From positions 3,514,850 to 3,578,849 of the forward strand of contig CM034113.1 in NCBI GenBank assembly GCA_019914945.1: a DNA stretch of 64,000 nt. The letters are read 5' to 3'. The DNA comes from Typha latifolia (taxonomy: Eukaryota > Streptophyta > Magnoliopsida > Poales > Typhaceae). Shown here piece by piece: positions 10,636-20,337 of the stretch (the first letter of the stretch is position 1; every line of letters starts with the position of its first letter). The translations under genes were made by a program, and so were the position numbers. Under the pieces are notes generated by a model that was not told the DNA's origin, did not search any database, and worked only from the letters and a program-made list of their open reading frames with translations.

Positions 10636-11705
10636 CCTCGGACGTAAGGCCAACAGAATCACAACTATGTCGAGCGATCAATCATCCACCAAACGTATCC
10701 TAACCCTTGCGCACACTCAAGTATCCTCACACTTTCTATCAACTATCCTATCAATCATATTTCATGCTTTTCTTCCAAATGACAGATCATATGCATATAT
10801 CCAGTACAATAACAAGTCAATATATAACAGGAATTTAGGTGGAATAGGAATTAAGAGAAAAACAATGCAATGTAGTCTCCGATCATATATTCGACACATG
10901 CATACCCATGCTAATCTATGACAATATGCATACTCATGTTACAAATCAACTGGACATAAAATTATAACACTATATATCATCTCTATATATCATCATCATA
11001 CTCATATCCAAGATCAGCTTAATTACATGCATGATAAAATATGCTTGACTATAATCATCTCTAGATAAAGTCATAATCATACTAGAGGCCAAAATATATC
11101 ATAATTTGATAATGGCGTCTAGGGGATAAGACTACTCACTACTACTGCAATTACCAAACAATCACTCGTTCACGCTGCTATGACAACGATTAAGCCTCGA
11201 TAGCTAAGTCCACAGGGTCTTGAACAGGGGGGTCAGGATATGGAATTATTTATAACAAATAATGTCAGTCTTTCTATTAATTAAAATTAACTTGTCTAGC
11301 ATGTAATTTCTTATTGTAATTATAACAATTTCTTATTATAATCATGTACTCTTTATTTCTATATTTGTTTTGTTATTTATTAACAATAATTATATTATTT
11401 AATAGTGTATTGAAAATATAATTATCTGCCTATTATTCTCTTTGATAAATAAGAAAAATAAGAATTAAGTTACTACAATTAATTACACAGGAATATACGT
11501 ACATAACTCTAATAATTATTATTACCTACCTAGGATTAATATAGTAATTTATGTTGTAGGTATTTTATTAAACATGATATAATTTGATTTATTTACTAAC
11601 TATGTCATAATTAGATTTAATTTATATAAATTAAATACATTAGATTAATTAAACTAATTAAATAATTAATAAAATAATCAAATATAATTTAAATAGTATC
11701 AATAA

Positions 11706-11967
11706 TATGCATATATATATATATATATATTATATAGTGCTGGGCTCAGCCCAACACCTTAACCTAGCAAGTACTGGGCCGAGCCCACACCTCACTACAG
11801 TGTTGCCCGAAAGGAGAAAGAAGGAAAGGAGGAGGAGAAGAAGAAGAAGAGGAAGAAGATGATGAAGAAGAAGAAGGAAGAGGGTTGGGCCGTAGGGGAG
11901 GGGTACGGCCGCTGGTGGCCACTAAGCGACCGGCCTCTCATCGGTGGCTCAAACCTTCAGTGGTCTT

Positions 11968-11999
<32 letters not shown>

Positions 12000-12145
12000 C
12001 TCACCGGTGGATAGAAGGGCAGACGACGGCTCTTCCTGGCGGCCGGTGACTGCTTATGAACTAGAGGGAGAGAGAGAGGGAGAGTGCTAGAGAGAGAGAG
12101 ATCGAGAGAATGCAGGGAAGAGAGAGAGAGAGAGAAAGAGAGGGT
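11706..12145 (+). repeat. Microsatellites in the large LTR: (TA)n, GAA-rich, (GA)n
   Basis: (TA)n at about 11708-11732, GAA/GGA-rich DNA at about 11815-11885, and (GA)n at about 11972-12000 and 12065-12145. The open frames here are low-complexity and not coding. The same arrangement recurs, longer, at 46730-47285 in the second copy. Confidence 0.9.
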
Positions 12146-12343
12146 CATGCGGTAGCGCCAAAGTGGTCGGTGGGCCCGGTCCCAACTCCACACATCGCCG
12201 CAGCATGGAGAAGAGTGGCTCGGTGGGCTCGGTCCCACCGCTGCCACGGCATGCATGGCTTGCTGGGCACAAGTCGCGTCGTGTCCAACAAGGTTTAGTT
12301 TTTTGTTTTTTCTAAACCTACTTGGGTTATTACACTCTCATTC

Positions 12344-13187
12344 TAATACGATCTTCTCTTTGGGGATAAGGCTCTCATACCAGCTTGATACGATCTGGCA
12401 CGGAACTTTGAGATTTTGATATGTTGTAGCCTCGCAAAAGAGCTTTCCAACAAATCAAGTTTCAGGCAAATAGGAGTTGGGGATCTCGAGATATCGTCCG
12501 TTTAGTGGACGAAGGTCAGGTGGTCTGTTTTGGATCCGTGGATGGAGGCACGTGATCCTAGGTAATGGTGGATGGTGGAGGACCGGCGTTAATGTGGTGG
12601 CACCGGTGAAAAGTGATGGTGGAATGGTTGTGGTTGATGGAAGGATTAGGGCAAGTGTTGGATAGATTGGACGAAGGGGGAGAAGAGGGCCACCCCTAAG
12701 GGACTAGGGTGATTAGCCGGACGAGGGAGGTTAGAAGCGGCGTCGCCGGGGATTGAGAGAACGGGAGCGAAGAAGACGAAGGAGGAAAGGCAAAACTCAA
12801 TCTTAATAATCAATAATAATTTTGGTTGCCCTACACATCCTTTTATAGGCTAACCAACAACTCACATTAACCCTAAAACACAATTTTCGCCCACCGCGTT
12901 CGAACTCGCCCGACCGCGTTCGAACGCACCGAATTAGCTCTTCTGGATTTGCGAACGCGATGCAGGCATTCGAAGCGTGATCGAACGCGCCTGTCGGTAT
13001 TTGCGAACGCGATGCAGGCGTTCACAGTGCGTTCGAACGCACCGCGTTCGAACTCACTCCACCCACGTTCGAACGCGACTTACAGAAAACTTATTTTAAT
13101 GGAAATTAAACACTAAAACATGAAATAAAAACACTCCTAAAGTGAATCCATGCTCGAGACGACGTCGGTGAAGTCCGAATCGTATCA
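12344..13187 (-). repeat. 3' LTR of the 12344-17156 element
   Basis: 844 bp. On the minus strand it starts TGATACGATTCGG at 13187 and ends ATCGTATTA at 12344. The TATA-like CCTATAAAAGG lies at about 12839-12849. The TTCGAACG array is at 12895-13080. A PBS-like sequence (one mismatch) is embedded at 12370-12382, 42 bp periodic with the outer LTR end. Confidence 0.93.
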
Positions 13188-13214
13188 ATCCACCACGCTT
13201 CCGCAACCTTGTCC

Positions 13215-14729
13215 TCAAGGTTTGAAGTTTGGAAAGCGATCCATGATATCTGACTCTAGCTCCCAAGTAGACTCGTCAGTAGATTTGCCCAGCCACTCAA
13301 TTAGCAATTTGTCATGAGTTTGCTTCATGCTGTTTTGGGCTGTGGCTAGGTGAGTCTTGAGCAGTCTCAATGTTTCATCTCGATCAGCAAGCTCCAAGTC
13401 AAGCTCGGTCCTATCCGCCGCCGCGAGTCTATCATAGGCACGCAAGACAGGGGGAGTGCGCCCATAAACCGCCTCAAAGGGGGTCATGCCGATGCTAGAG
13501 TGATGAGCCGTATTGTATGACCACTCAGCCCATGGAAGGAATTTGACCCAATCCCTTGGTCGTTCCGCCACAAAGCATCGCAAGTATTGCTCCAGTCCGC
13601 GATTCACCACCTCAGTTTGGCCATCTGTCTCGGGGTGATAAGCTAAACTCAGGTTGATTTGAGTCCCTTGCAATCTGAAGAACTCAGACCAAAACTCACT
13701 GATGAAGATGCGATCCCGGTCTGACACGATCGTCCTAGGCATCCCATGCAAGCGTGCCACTTCCCGAACAAAAATTTCAGCAACCCTTTTTGCTGAAAAC
13801 GGGTGAGACAATGTTATGAAATGAGCATATTTGCTCAGTCTATCCACCACAACCAACACCACCGATTGTCCCCGAACCTCCGGCAGCCCCTCGATGAAGT
13901 CCATGGAGATATCCTCCCAAATACGCTCTAGTATCGGTAGTGGTTGTAGCAGCCCGCTAGGCTTGAGTGCCTCCGATTTGACTCGTTGGCAGATTTGACA
14001 TTCACGCACATACTTCTTCACGTCCGTCTTCATCGCTGTCCATGTACAGTTTTGGGCCAGCCGCTTGTAGGTACGTAATACCCCTTCATGCCCTGCTATA
14101 GGAGTATCATGGAAGTGTGCCATCAATAGTCTCTGTAGCTCTTCGTTCCGGGGTACCTTGATTCGCCCGCACTCTAGTACTAACCCATCGCGCTCCTCGT
14201 GCTCGGGGTGGCTTGAGGGGTTCTCTCTCAACTCCTCCATGAGTTGGACCAGCTCACTATCCTCTGCACTAGCTCTCCGCAGATCTGAGAAGAAAGGAAA
14301 GGTGGGCGCCGAGAAAGAAGCGAGCTCCCTTGCGACCCCTTCATTTGGAAGTTCAAGTAGCGGTTGGCTTCCATCTAGCAGCACTCTCTTGTCTTTTCTC
14401 CAAAACGTCAATGTGAGGCTTGTAAAATCAAATGTCATGGGCCCCAAGCTTCGAAGCCATTGGGTCCCCAAAACAATATCGGCACCTTGCAAGGCCAACG
14501 GATAAAGATCCAATGTGAAAGTTTGGCCTTGCACCTTCAATTCCACACCTCCACAAATAAAATCTGCTCGCAATGTGGTGCCATCTCCGATTGTCACATC
14601 GAACCCTTCCATGGGTTCCGACTCGAGCCCAATCCTCCTAAGGAGCCTCTTATAAATGAAGTTGTGGGTGGACCCGGTGTCAATCAAGATTCTCACTGTG
14701 GTTTTCTTGACTACCCCGTTTACCCGCAA
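13215..14729 (-). CDS. Protease-integrase fusion ORF of gypsy element (RT/RNase H deleted in frame)
   Basis: 504 aa, uninterrupted. Residues 1-123 are a retropepsin with an intact DTG at 17-19 and the LGTQWL flap-side motif near 87-92. At about residue 123 the text jumps from the protease end (LLDGSQP) to the RNase H-integrase linker (ELASFSAPTFP), so about 500 aa of RT and RNase H are missing without loss of frame. Integrase follows: zinc site H205/H214/C244/C247 and catalytic D277, D337, E373, with exactly 35 residues between the last two (DD35E). A second in-frame deletion at about 472 joins KQTHD to LIEWLGKSTDE, removing most of the GPY/F region before the chromodomain-like tail ending NFKP. 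The start Met may be internal, because gag lies upstream in another frame. Confidence 0.85.
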   Translation of the reverse strand: MRVNGVVKKTTVRILIDTGSTHNFIYKRLLRRIGLESEPMEGFDVTIGDGTTLRADFICGGVELKVQGQTFTLDLYPLALQGADIVLGTQWLRSLGPMTFDFTSLTLTFWRKDKRVLLDGSQPLLELPNEGVARELASFSAPTFPFFSDLRRASAEDSELVQLMEELRENPSSHPEHEERDGLVLECGRIKVPRNEELQRLLMAHFHDTPIAGHEGVLRTYKRLAQNCTWTAMKTDVKKYVRECQICQRVKSEALKPSGLLQPLPILERIWEDISMDFIEGLPEVRGQSVVLVVVDRLSKYAHFITLSHPFSAKRVAEIFVREVARLHGMPRTIVSDRDRIFISEFWSEFFRLQGTQINLSLAYHPETDGQTEVVNRGLEQYLRCFVAERPRDWVKFLPWAEWSYNTAHHSSIGMTPFEAVYGRTPPVLRAYDRLAAADRTELDLELADRDETLRLLKTHLATAQNSMKQTHDKLLIEWLGKSTDESTWELESDIMDRFPNFKP

Positions 14730-15876
14730 GGTTTTTGGCGTAGCTGTCCCCCGAATAGGCGTGGAGGGAGATTTCGGCTATCATGTCCTCCACGGGTTGC
14801 TCCTCAGTTTCTTCTCCTTGATGTCCAGCCACATCTGTACCTTCAGCTGCAAACTCATCCTCCGCTTCCTCCAATCCATCGATTAGCATCATCGATCCCA
14901 TCGGTTTAGCGCAGCGATGCCCGAGTACAAACTTCTCATCACAACGGAAGCATAGGCCCTTGGCTCTTCTTTCTTCTACTTGGGCTGGTGTGAGTGCTCG
15001 TCCCGGACCTCTAGGTGCATACTTCACATCTTGGGATGGCTTCAATGGTGCTCGAGGAGGTACCACTGTAGCAGCAACCCTTGGTACTCCGATAGTATTT
15101 CCCGCCGCTATGTTTGGTTGAGCTTGATTGCGGCTTCCTTGGCTCATCCAACTCTGTTTCAAGTGTATCTTCATGGCCCTATGTTTGTCTTCAATAAGCA
15201 CCGCATCTTCGAAGGCCTCCTTTAAGGTTCTAGGCCTTAAAGCCCTCACATCGGCTTGTATGTCACCCCTCAGCCCGGAGATGAAGGTGCTGCGAAGTTG
15301 CTGATCCGTCCATGGTGGATGACATCGGCTACTAATCCTCTCAAATTCTTCTTGGTATGACCCAACCGTGGTCTTTTGCGCCGTCTTTGAGAGGAGAGCA
15401 TCAAAGTCTTCATATCCCGATGCTCCAAATCGCCGTGTGATATCGGCGCAAAATTCAGCCCAAGTTTCGATAGCCTCAGTGGCATTGGCTGCTCGAAACC
15501 AATGAAGCGCCGCATCCTCAAGGTGGAAGCTCGCAAGCGTCACCTTGTACTCTTCCGCCGTTCCTTGGTATGCAAAGAATTGCTCCGTCCTATACACCCA
15601 ATCGATCGGGTCGCCACCTTTGAACTTGGGGAATTCGAGACGCACGACTTGTCCACGGATGCCATTGTCTCATTCCGGATCATGTCCTTGTCTAACCGAG
15701 GGAGGATGCACCATGAAGGGTTGATGATCCCTCCTTCGGTTTTGATTAACTTGTTGTGGTTCCGGATCGTATTGACGCGCCCACGGAATTTGATCTCCAA
15801 GGCGGTCTCCATAGTGGTTCACCCGTCAGATGGGTTCACCTGCAACTGGACCTGGTGTAACCATCCTTGCTTGCCT
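14680..15876 (-). pseudogene. Gag (retrotransposon gag domain + zinc knuckle) of the 12344-17156 element, C-terminal part
   Basis: The open piece 14680-15645 encodes the Retrotrans_gag-like domain (LEFPKFKGGDPIDWVYRTEQ, then LSKTAQKTTVGSYQEEFERI), a basic linker and the knuckle CFRCDEKFVLGHRC. The frame upstream to 15876 is the same but carries stops where CGA-type codons became TGA. At about 14755 a run of five G (four would keep frame) shifts SLHAYSG out of frame with the protease. This could be a mutation or a frameshift site; related copies without the extra G favour mutation. Confidence 0.8.
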
Positions 15877-16206
15877 CTACCCATAGGGTGGTGGTAGCAG
15901 CAGCTCATGTGGTTGCAAAGGCTGAACCAGTGGCGGTGGGTTCAAGGGGGTGGACTCGCGTCGTGGGGTAGATGGTGCTTTCCCGTTCGCCCGTAGTTCC
16001 CGCATCATCTCCATCATCATCTGGTTGTTGATGGCCAATTGCTCTGAAATAGACCCCAACATGGCTTGAACACTAGGTTCTTCCGTATTCTGATTAGATC
16101 GGGCGGTTCCACGGGTGGAAGTCCTTGCAATCGTTTCTCCCTCCTCTATTGGGAGAATCTCTTCTTCATCATCTCGCCGTGCAGCCATGGATCTGGTTGT
16201 CGTCAT
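15877..16206 (-). CDS. Gag N-terminal open segment
   Basis: Starts MTTTRSMAARRDDEEEILPI at 16206, 25 bp inside the PBS, and runs about 109 aa to a TAG directly after PPPYG. It is an acidic N-terminus with a MMMEMMREL helix. The Met at 16206 is preferred over the upstream in-frame Met because the latter lies in the LTR, and three other copies (H, N1, N2) start with the same MTTTR. The TAG after the proline-rich stretch is also present at the same place in H (about 18867), so it may predate both insertions. Confidence 0.7.
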   Translation of the reverse strand: MTTTRSMAARRDDEEEILPIEEGETIARTSTRGTARSNQNTEEPSVQAMLGSISEQLAINNQMMMEMMRELRANGKAPSTPRRESTPLNPPPLVQPLQPHELLLPPPYG

Positions 16207-16230
16207 TGGAAGCGCTTGTCCAGGAAAGGT

Positions 16231-16243
16231 GGCTCTGATACCA
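16231..16243 (-). other. Primer-binding site, tRNA-Met type
   Basis: Reverse complement TGGTATCAGAGCC, 3 bp from the LTR end at 16247. The same 13 bases occur again at 16273-16285 inside the LTR, also 3 bp from a TGATACGATC end. Confidence 0.92.
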
Positions 16244-16246
16244 GCT

Positions 16247-17156
16247 TGATACGATCTTCTCTTTGGGGCTAAGGCTCTGATACCAGCTTGATACGATCTG
16301 GCACGGAACTTTGAAATTAGATCCCAAAATATGTTATAGCCTCGCAAAAGAGCTTTCCAACAAATCAAGTTTCAGGCAAATCGGAGTTGGGGATCTCGAG
16401 ATATCGTCCGTTTAGTGGACGAAGGTCAGGTGGTCTGTTTTGGATCCGTGGATGGAGGCACGTGATCCTAGGTAATGGTGGATGGTGGAGGACCAGCGTT
16501 AATGTGGTGGCACTGGTGAAAAGTGATGGTGGAACGGTTGTGGTTGATGGAAGGATTGGGGCAAGTGTTGGATAGATTGGACGAAGGGGGAGAAAAGGGC
16601 CACCCTTAAGGGACTAGGGAGAAGAGGGCCACCCCTAAGGGACTAGGGTGATTAGCCGGACGAGGGAGGTTAGAAGCGGCGTCGCCGGGGATTGAGAGAA
16701 CGGGAGCGAAGAAGACGAAGGAGGCAAGGCAAAACTCAATCTCAATAATCAATAATAATTTTGGTTGCCCTACACATCCTTTTATAGGCTAACCAACAAC
16801 TCACATTAACCCTAAAACACAATTTTCGCCCACCGCGTTCGAACTCGCCCAACCGCGTTCGAACGCACCGAATTAGCTCTTCTAGATTTGCGAACGCGAT
16901 GCAGGCGTTCGAACGCGCCTGTCGGTATTTGCGAACGCGATGCAGGCGTTCATAGTGCGTTCGAACGCACAGTACATTCTTTTCTCCAGGTTCACAACCC
17001 CGTTCACAAACCGCGTTCGAACTCACTCCACCCGCGTTCGAACGCGACTTACAGAAAACTAATTTTAATGGAAATTAAACACTAAAACATGAAATAAAAA
17101 CACTCCTAAAGTGAATCCATGCTCGAGACGACGTCGGTGAAGTCCGAATCGTATCA
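16247..17156 (-). repeat. 5' LTR of the 12344-17156 element
   Basis: 910 bp, TGATACGATTCGG at 17156 to ATCGTATCA at 16247. TATA-like CCTATAAAAGG at about 16779-16789 (minus strand). It holds a local duplication of the GGGCCACCC-TAAGGGACTAGGG block at 16597-16647 absent from the 3' LTR. It also carries the inner PBS copy 16273-16285. Confidence 0.93.
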
Positions 17157-17620
17157 CATTCCCCGGCATTGCTGCTTCTAGCCTCGCTCGATCGGCCAAT
17201 CACCCTAGTCTCTTAGGGGCGGCCCACTCCTCCCCCTTCTTCCAATCTATCTATCACCTTGCCCTAACCCCTTTCATCATCCATAACCCTTTCACCACCA
17301 CTTACTCACCGGTGCCACCCCATTAACGTCGGTCCACCACCATCCACCATCATCCAGGATCTCATGCCTCCATCCACGGATCCTAAGACAGACTCCTTGA
17401 TGTTCGTCCACTAATCAGATGATATCTCGAGATCCCACGACAGATTCACCTGAAACTAGATTTGTTGAAAGCATTTTTCAGGGGATACAACATATCAAAA
17501 TATCACATTGATTCGACGGCTGCAACCTTCGAGATCTATTTTCAAATTTCTCTATCAGATTCTATCCAGATCTGAAAATTGAAATAGATTGAACCTTAGC
17601 CAAAAGGGGAGATCGTATCA

Positions 17621-18107
17621 CCTTGAAGGCCTCCTTTAAAGTTCTAGGCCTTAAAGCCCTCACGTCGGCTTGTATGTCTCCCCGCAGCCCCGAGATGAGA
17701 GTGCTGCAAAGTTGTTGATTGGTTCAAGGAGGTTGGCAGCGACTACTTATTCTCTCAAATTCTTCTTAGTATACTCCAACCGTGGTCCTTTGTACGCTCT
17801 TTGAGAGAAGAGCATTGAAGTCTTCATATCCCGACACCCCAAATTGTCGAGTGATATTGGTGCAAAAATCGCCCCATCTTTCAATCGTATCACGTGCATT
17901 AGTTGTCTGAAACCAATGAAGTGCCACATCATCAAGGTGGAAACTAGCAAGCATCACCTTATGCTCTTTCGATGTACATTGGTACGCAAAAAACTATTCT
18001 GCTCTATACAGCCAATCGACAGGGTCACCGTCTTTGAACTTCGAAAAGTCAAGATGCACGGTTCGCCCACGGATACCGTTGTCTCAGTCTAGATCATATC
18101 CGAGCCC
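17621..18107 (-). pseudogene. Element H gag, middle part
   Basis: The minus strand reads MLASFHLDDVALHWFQTTNA and RQFGVSGYEDFNALLSKSVQ (in two adjoining stretches), the core of Retrotrans_gag. A frame break follows VGVY at 17766, and the rest, up to the text also found at 15190-15330, is in another frame. It continues into 8303-8348 once the insertion 8349-17620 is removed, and is cut at 18107 by an LTR-B fragment. Confidence 0.85.
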
Positions 18108-18860
18108 TTGTCTAAAGATTTCTGTATGTCACGTTTGAATGCGGGGGAGGGGGGGCGCGTTCAAATGCCCTTGCGAATGCCTGCAGGATTTCGCATCGAT
18201 AGAGAATGCAAATTGTGCATTCAAACTGCTCGGTTGTGTTCGAACGCTTGCATACGTTCACATCGACAGAGAATGCAATTTGTGCATTCGAACGCGATCG
18301 GCGAGAATCCACTATTTCTTGGAATAATCATTATCATTTTTGGCTTGTTTGGTTAGCCTCTTAAGGTATGGATGACAATAAAAAATATCATGATGAATGA
18401 ATCTTGATTTATATCTCCTATCCTCTCTACCCTAATCTCCTTTCCCCTTCCTTCAAGTCCTAGCCGTGCGCCATCTCAACGTCAGTGTTCTTCTAACCTC
18501 CCTTGTCTGTCGAGTCCTCCCTCCTCCTTGGGATCATGGCCACTTCTCCCCCTTCATCCTTATCCCCTAAACTCCATAAACCACCCACCCTCATCTCCAC
18601 TATCAACCCTAACCTTATCATCAACTCCACCATCACTACTACCATCACCCCCATTCTTGCATATTTTTGTCTCCATTTTAGTCTGAATCTGCAAAGGACA
18701 TAAATAAAAAAAACGTAGATCAGGAAGCTATGGATCGATCACCCTTAGTTTCGTAATTTTTTGAATATGGGAGAATATCTTATGTATATTTTCCCTCGGT
18801 TGCGCGGACTGCTTTCCTGCAACCGATCTAGATATTGAAGAGAGCGTTCCATTCTTATCA
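18108..18860 (+). repeat. LTR fragment, family B, 5'-truncated
   Basis: Begins within the family B LTR at TTTCTGTATGTCACGTTTGAA and ends CATTCTTATCA at 18860. It aligns with the complete solo LTR-B at 48430-49257. About 100 bp of the LTR start are missing and no TSD can be read. It carries the TTCGAACGC-like array (18130-18300) and a GGTTAGCCTCTTAAGGTATGGATG block (18351-18374). It interrupts gag of element H. Confidence 0.75.
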
Positions 18861-19242
18861 GCCTCTACCCAAAGGGTTGTGGCAGCAGGGGTTCTTGTTG
18901 GTGAAGGTTCTGAACCTCTGGTGGCGGGTTCATGGTGGTAGACACGGGTCGAGGGGTCATCTATGCATTTCCAATCACCATGGCTTCTCTCGTCACCCAT
19001 GTTATCTCCATCATCATCTGATTATTGATAACCATCTATTCCGAAAGTGATCCAATCATGGCTTGAATGCTAGGCTCTTCCATATTCATATTCGGTCGGG
19101 CGATTCCAAGGGTGGAGGTTCCCGCAGCCGTTCCCCCCTCCTCTATTAGGAGAATCTCGTCCTCCTCATTTCGTCGTGTGGCCATGGCTCGAGTTGTCGT
19201 CATAGGCAGTGCGTGTCCAAAGAACGGCGGCTCTGATACCAC
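18861..19242 (-). pseudogene. Element H gag N-terminus and PBS
   Basis: The minus-strand gag start MTTTRAMATRRNEEDEILLI lies at 19202 and runs about 55 aa to the stop at 19036, followed by further gag text in a broken frame ending at a TAG after a QPFG motif near 18867. The PBS reverse complement TGGTATCAGAGCC is at 19229-19241, next to the H LTR end at 19245. Confidence 0.85.
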
Positions 19243-19244
19243 TT

Positions 19245-20100
19245 TAATACGATCTTCCTTGGATTAGGTTTGATCTATCTCGTTATTAGATTTGGGTAGG
19301 ACCTTGCACGAAACTTTAGAAGGAGATTCCTTAAGATATAACTATCAGATCAACTTGGAATTTTGTTAAGTCGTAGCTCTGGAAAAGAGCTTTACAATGA
19401 ATCTAATTTTGAGTGATTTGGATGGTGGGATCCGGAGATATCTTTGGATAAGTGGGCGAACATCAGGGAGTCTGATCTATAAGATTTAGATCAAAACGTG
19501 ATTTTGGATCCGTGGATGGAGGCATGGGATCCTAGGTGGAATATGGTGGTGGTAGGCAGGCGGCAATGGGTGGCATCGGTAAGGAAGGTGGTGGGGAAGG
19601 ATTATGAATGGTGGAAAGGGTTAGAGCAAAGGTATTGAGAGATTTGAAGAAGAGGGAGGAGTGGGCCGCCCCTAAAGGACTAGGGTGAGTAGTCGGTCGA
19701 GGGAGGCTAGTGGCAGCGGAGCCGCTAGGAACGAGAGGGAAGGAGAGGAAGAAGATTAGGGCATGAAACTTAATTCATTAATTATCCTCTTTTTGGTTGC
19801 CATCCACACCTTAAGAGGCTAACCAAACAAGCCAAAAATAATAATTATTAACCCTAGAAATAGTAGATTTCCACCGACCGCGTTTGAATGCACAAATTGC
19901 GCTCTCTATCGATGCGAACGTATGTAGGCATTCCCACGCGGGCGTTCGAACGGGGTCGAGTGCATTCGAACGCACAATTTGTGTTCTTTGTCGATGTGAA
20001 TTCCTATAGGCGTTCGCAAGGGCGTTCGAACGCGCACCCCCCTCCCGAGTTGGAACGCAACCTACAGAACCCATATTTTTCTCTGAATAAAATAACTGAC
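19245..20100 (-). repeat. Element H 5' LTR (family A/B type), outer end missing
   Basis: Ends ATCGTATTA at 19245 beside the PBS. It has the GGTTAGCCTCTTAAGGTGTGGATGGCAACC block at 19796-19825 and TTCGAACG palindromes at 19880-20055. The outer end, expected to read TGATACGATT or similar, is absent; at 20101 the sequence switches to another LTR (D). This LTR pairs with a 3' LTR outside the window. Confidence 0.75.
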
Positions 20101-20337
20101 TAATGGGTTCTTGTACCAAAAGGTCGGCTATAGAACAATTCCTTAAGATCTGAATTATAGCAGGAAGCAGTCCACACAACCATGGGAAAATATTTGTCAA
20201 ATATTGTCCTATAGTTATAAAATTACGAAAGCAAGTGGATTAGATTCATAGCTTCCTGATCTAAAACTTATGTATTTACACTCTTCACAGATTCGAACAT
20301 CAACTCGGACGCAAATATGAAATAATGTGATACACTT
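20101..20337 (-). repeat. Element D LTR, 3' (U5-side) part, split by element C
   Basis: The reverse complement aligns with the last 240 bp of the element C LTR. The rest of the same LTR resumes at 37692 after element C, with the duplicated TAATG at both edges. Element C therefore landed in a diverged member of its own LTR family, in opposite orientation. Confidence 0.8.

Larger units (their letters stand above)
8798..12334 (-). mobile_element. Large solo LTR (about 2.8 kb net), chromovirus Tekay/Del-like ends
   Basis: The plus strand starts TGTAACACCC and ends GGGTTATTACA, with a perfect 5-bp TSD CTCTC (8793-8797 and 12335-12339). Ends of this form are known from long LTRs of plant Del/Tekay chromoviruses. 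The minus orientation is inferred because a PPT-like block precedes TGTAATAACCC near 62665. No gag or pol is seen. A 754-bp solo LTR (9882-10635) is nested inside. A second copy lies at 44605-47315. GC-rich GCTGGGC-type text and purine tracts fill 11735-12290. Confidence 0.8.
12344..17156 (-). mobile_element. Gypsy element with two LTRs, deleted for RT/RNase H but with open PR-IN ORF
   Basis: A 4813-bp element with LTRs 12344-13187 and 16247-17156 and a perfect 5-bp TSD CATTC (12339-12343 and 17157-17161). It has a PBS at 16231-16243, gag and a protease-integrase ORF. RT and RNase H are absent. By eye the LTRs differ by roughly 15-20 substitutions plus a few indels, so the insertion is fairly recent. 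It sits inside the solo LTR 8349-17620, directly beside the large LTR 8798-12334. It would be non-autonomous for reverse transcription. Confidence 0.93.
8349..17620 (+). mobile_element. Solo gypsy LTR (family A), itself split by two later insertions
   Basis: LTR sequence proper is 8349-8797, 12335-12343 and 17162-17620 (about 910 bp). It starts TGATACGATTCGG and ends GAGATCGTATCA. The TSD is CCTCG (8344-8348) against CCTTG (17621-17625), one mismatch, and the two flanks join to one continuous gag of H. The first part carries the TTCGAACGC array (8455-8650) and the TTAGCCTCTAAAGGTGTGGATGGCA block (8703-8727). No internal element DNA remains, so this is a solo LTR. The intervening DNA is two other elements. 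Confidence 0.9.

Noticed and set aside
12477..12665. 62-aa open frame repeated at 16387-16575
   Set aside because: It lies in both LTRs of one element, on the strand opposite to the element; conserved only because the LTRs are copies.
13040..13080. tRNA T-arm or gene suggested by GTTCGAAC
   Set aside because: No matching acceptor, D or anticodon arms; the motif repeats many times as a palindrome.
12895..13080. Heat-shock elements in the LTR
   Set aside because: The canonical element needs TTC and GAA separated by 2 bp; here TTCGAA has no gap.
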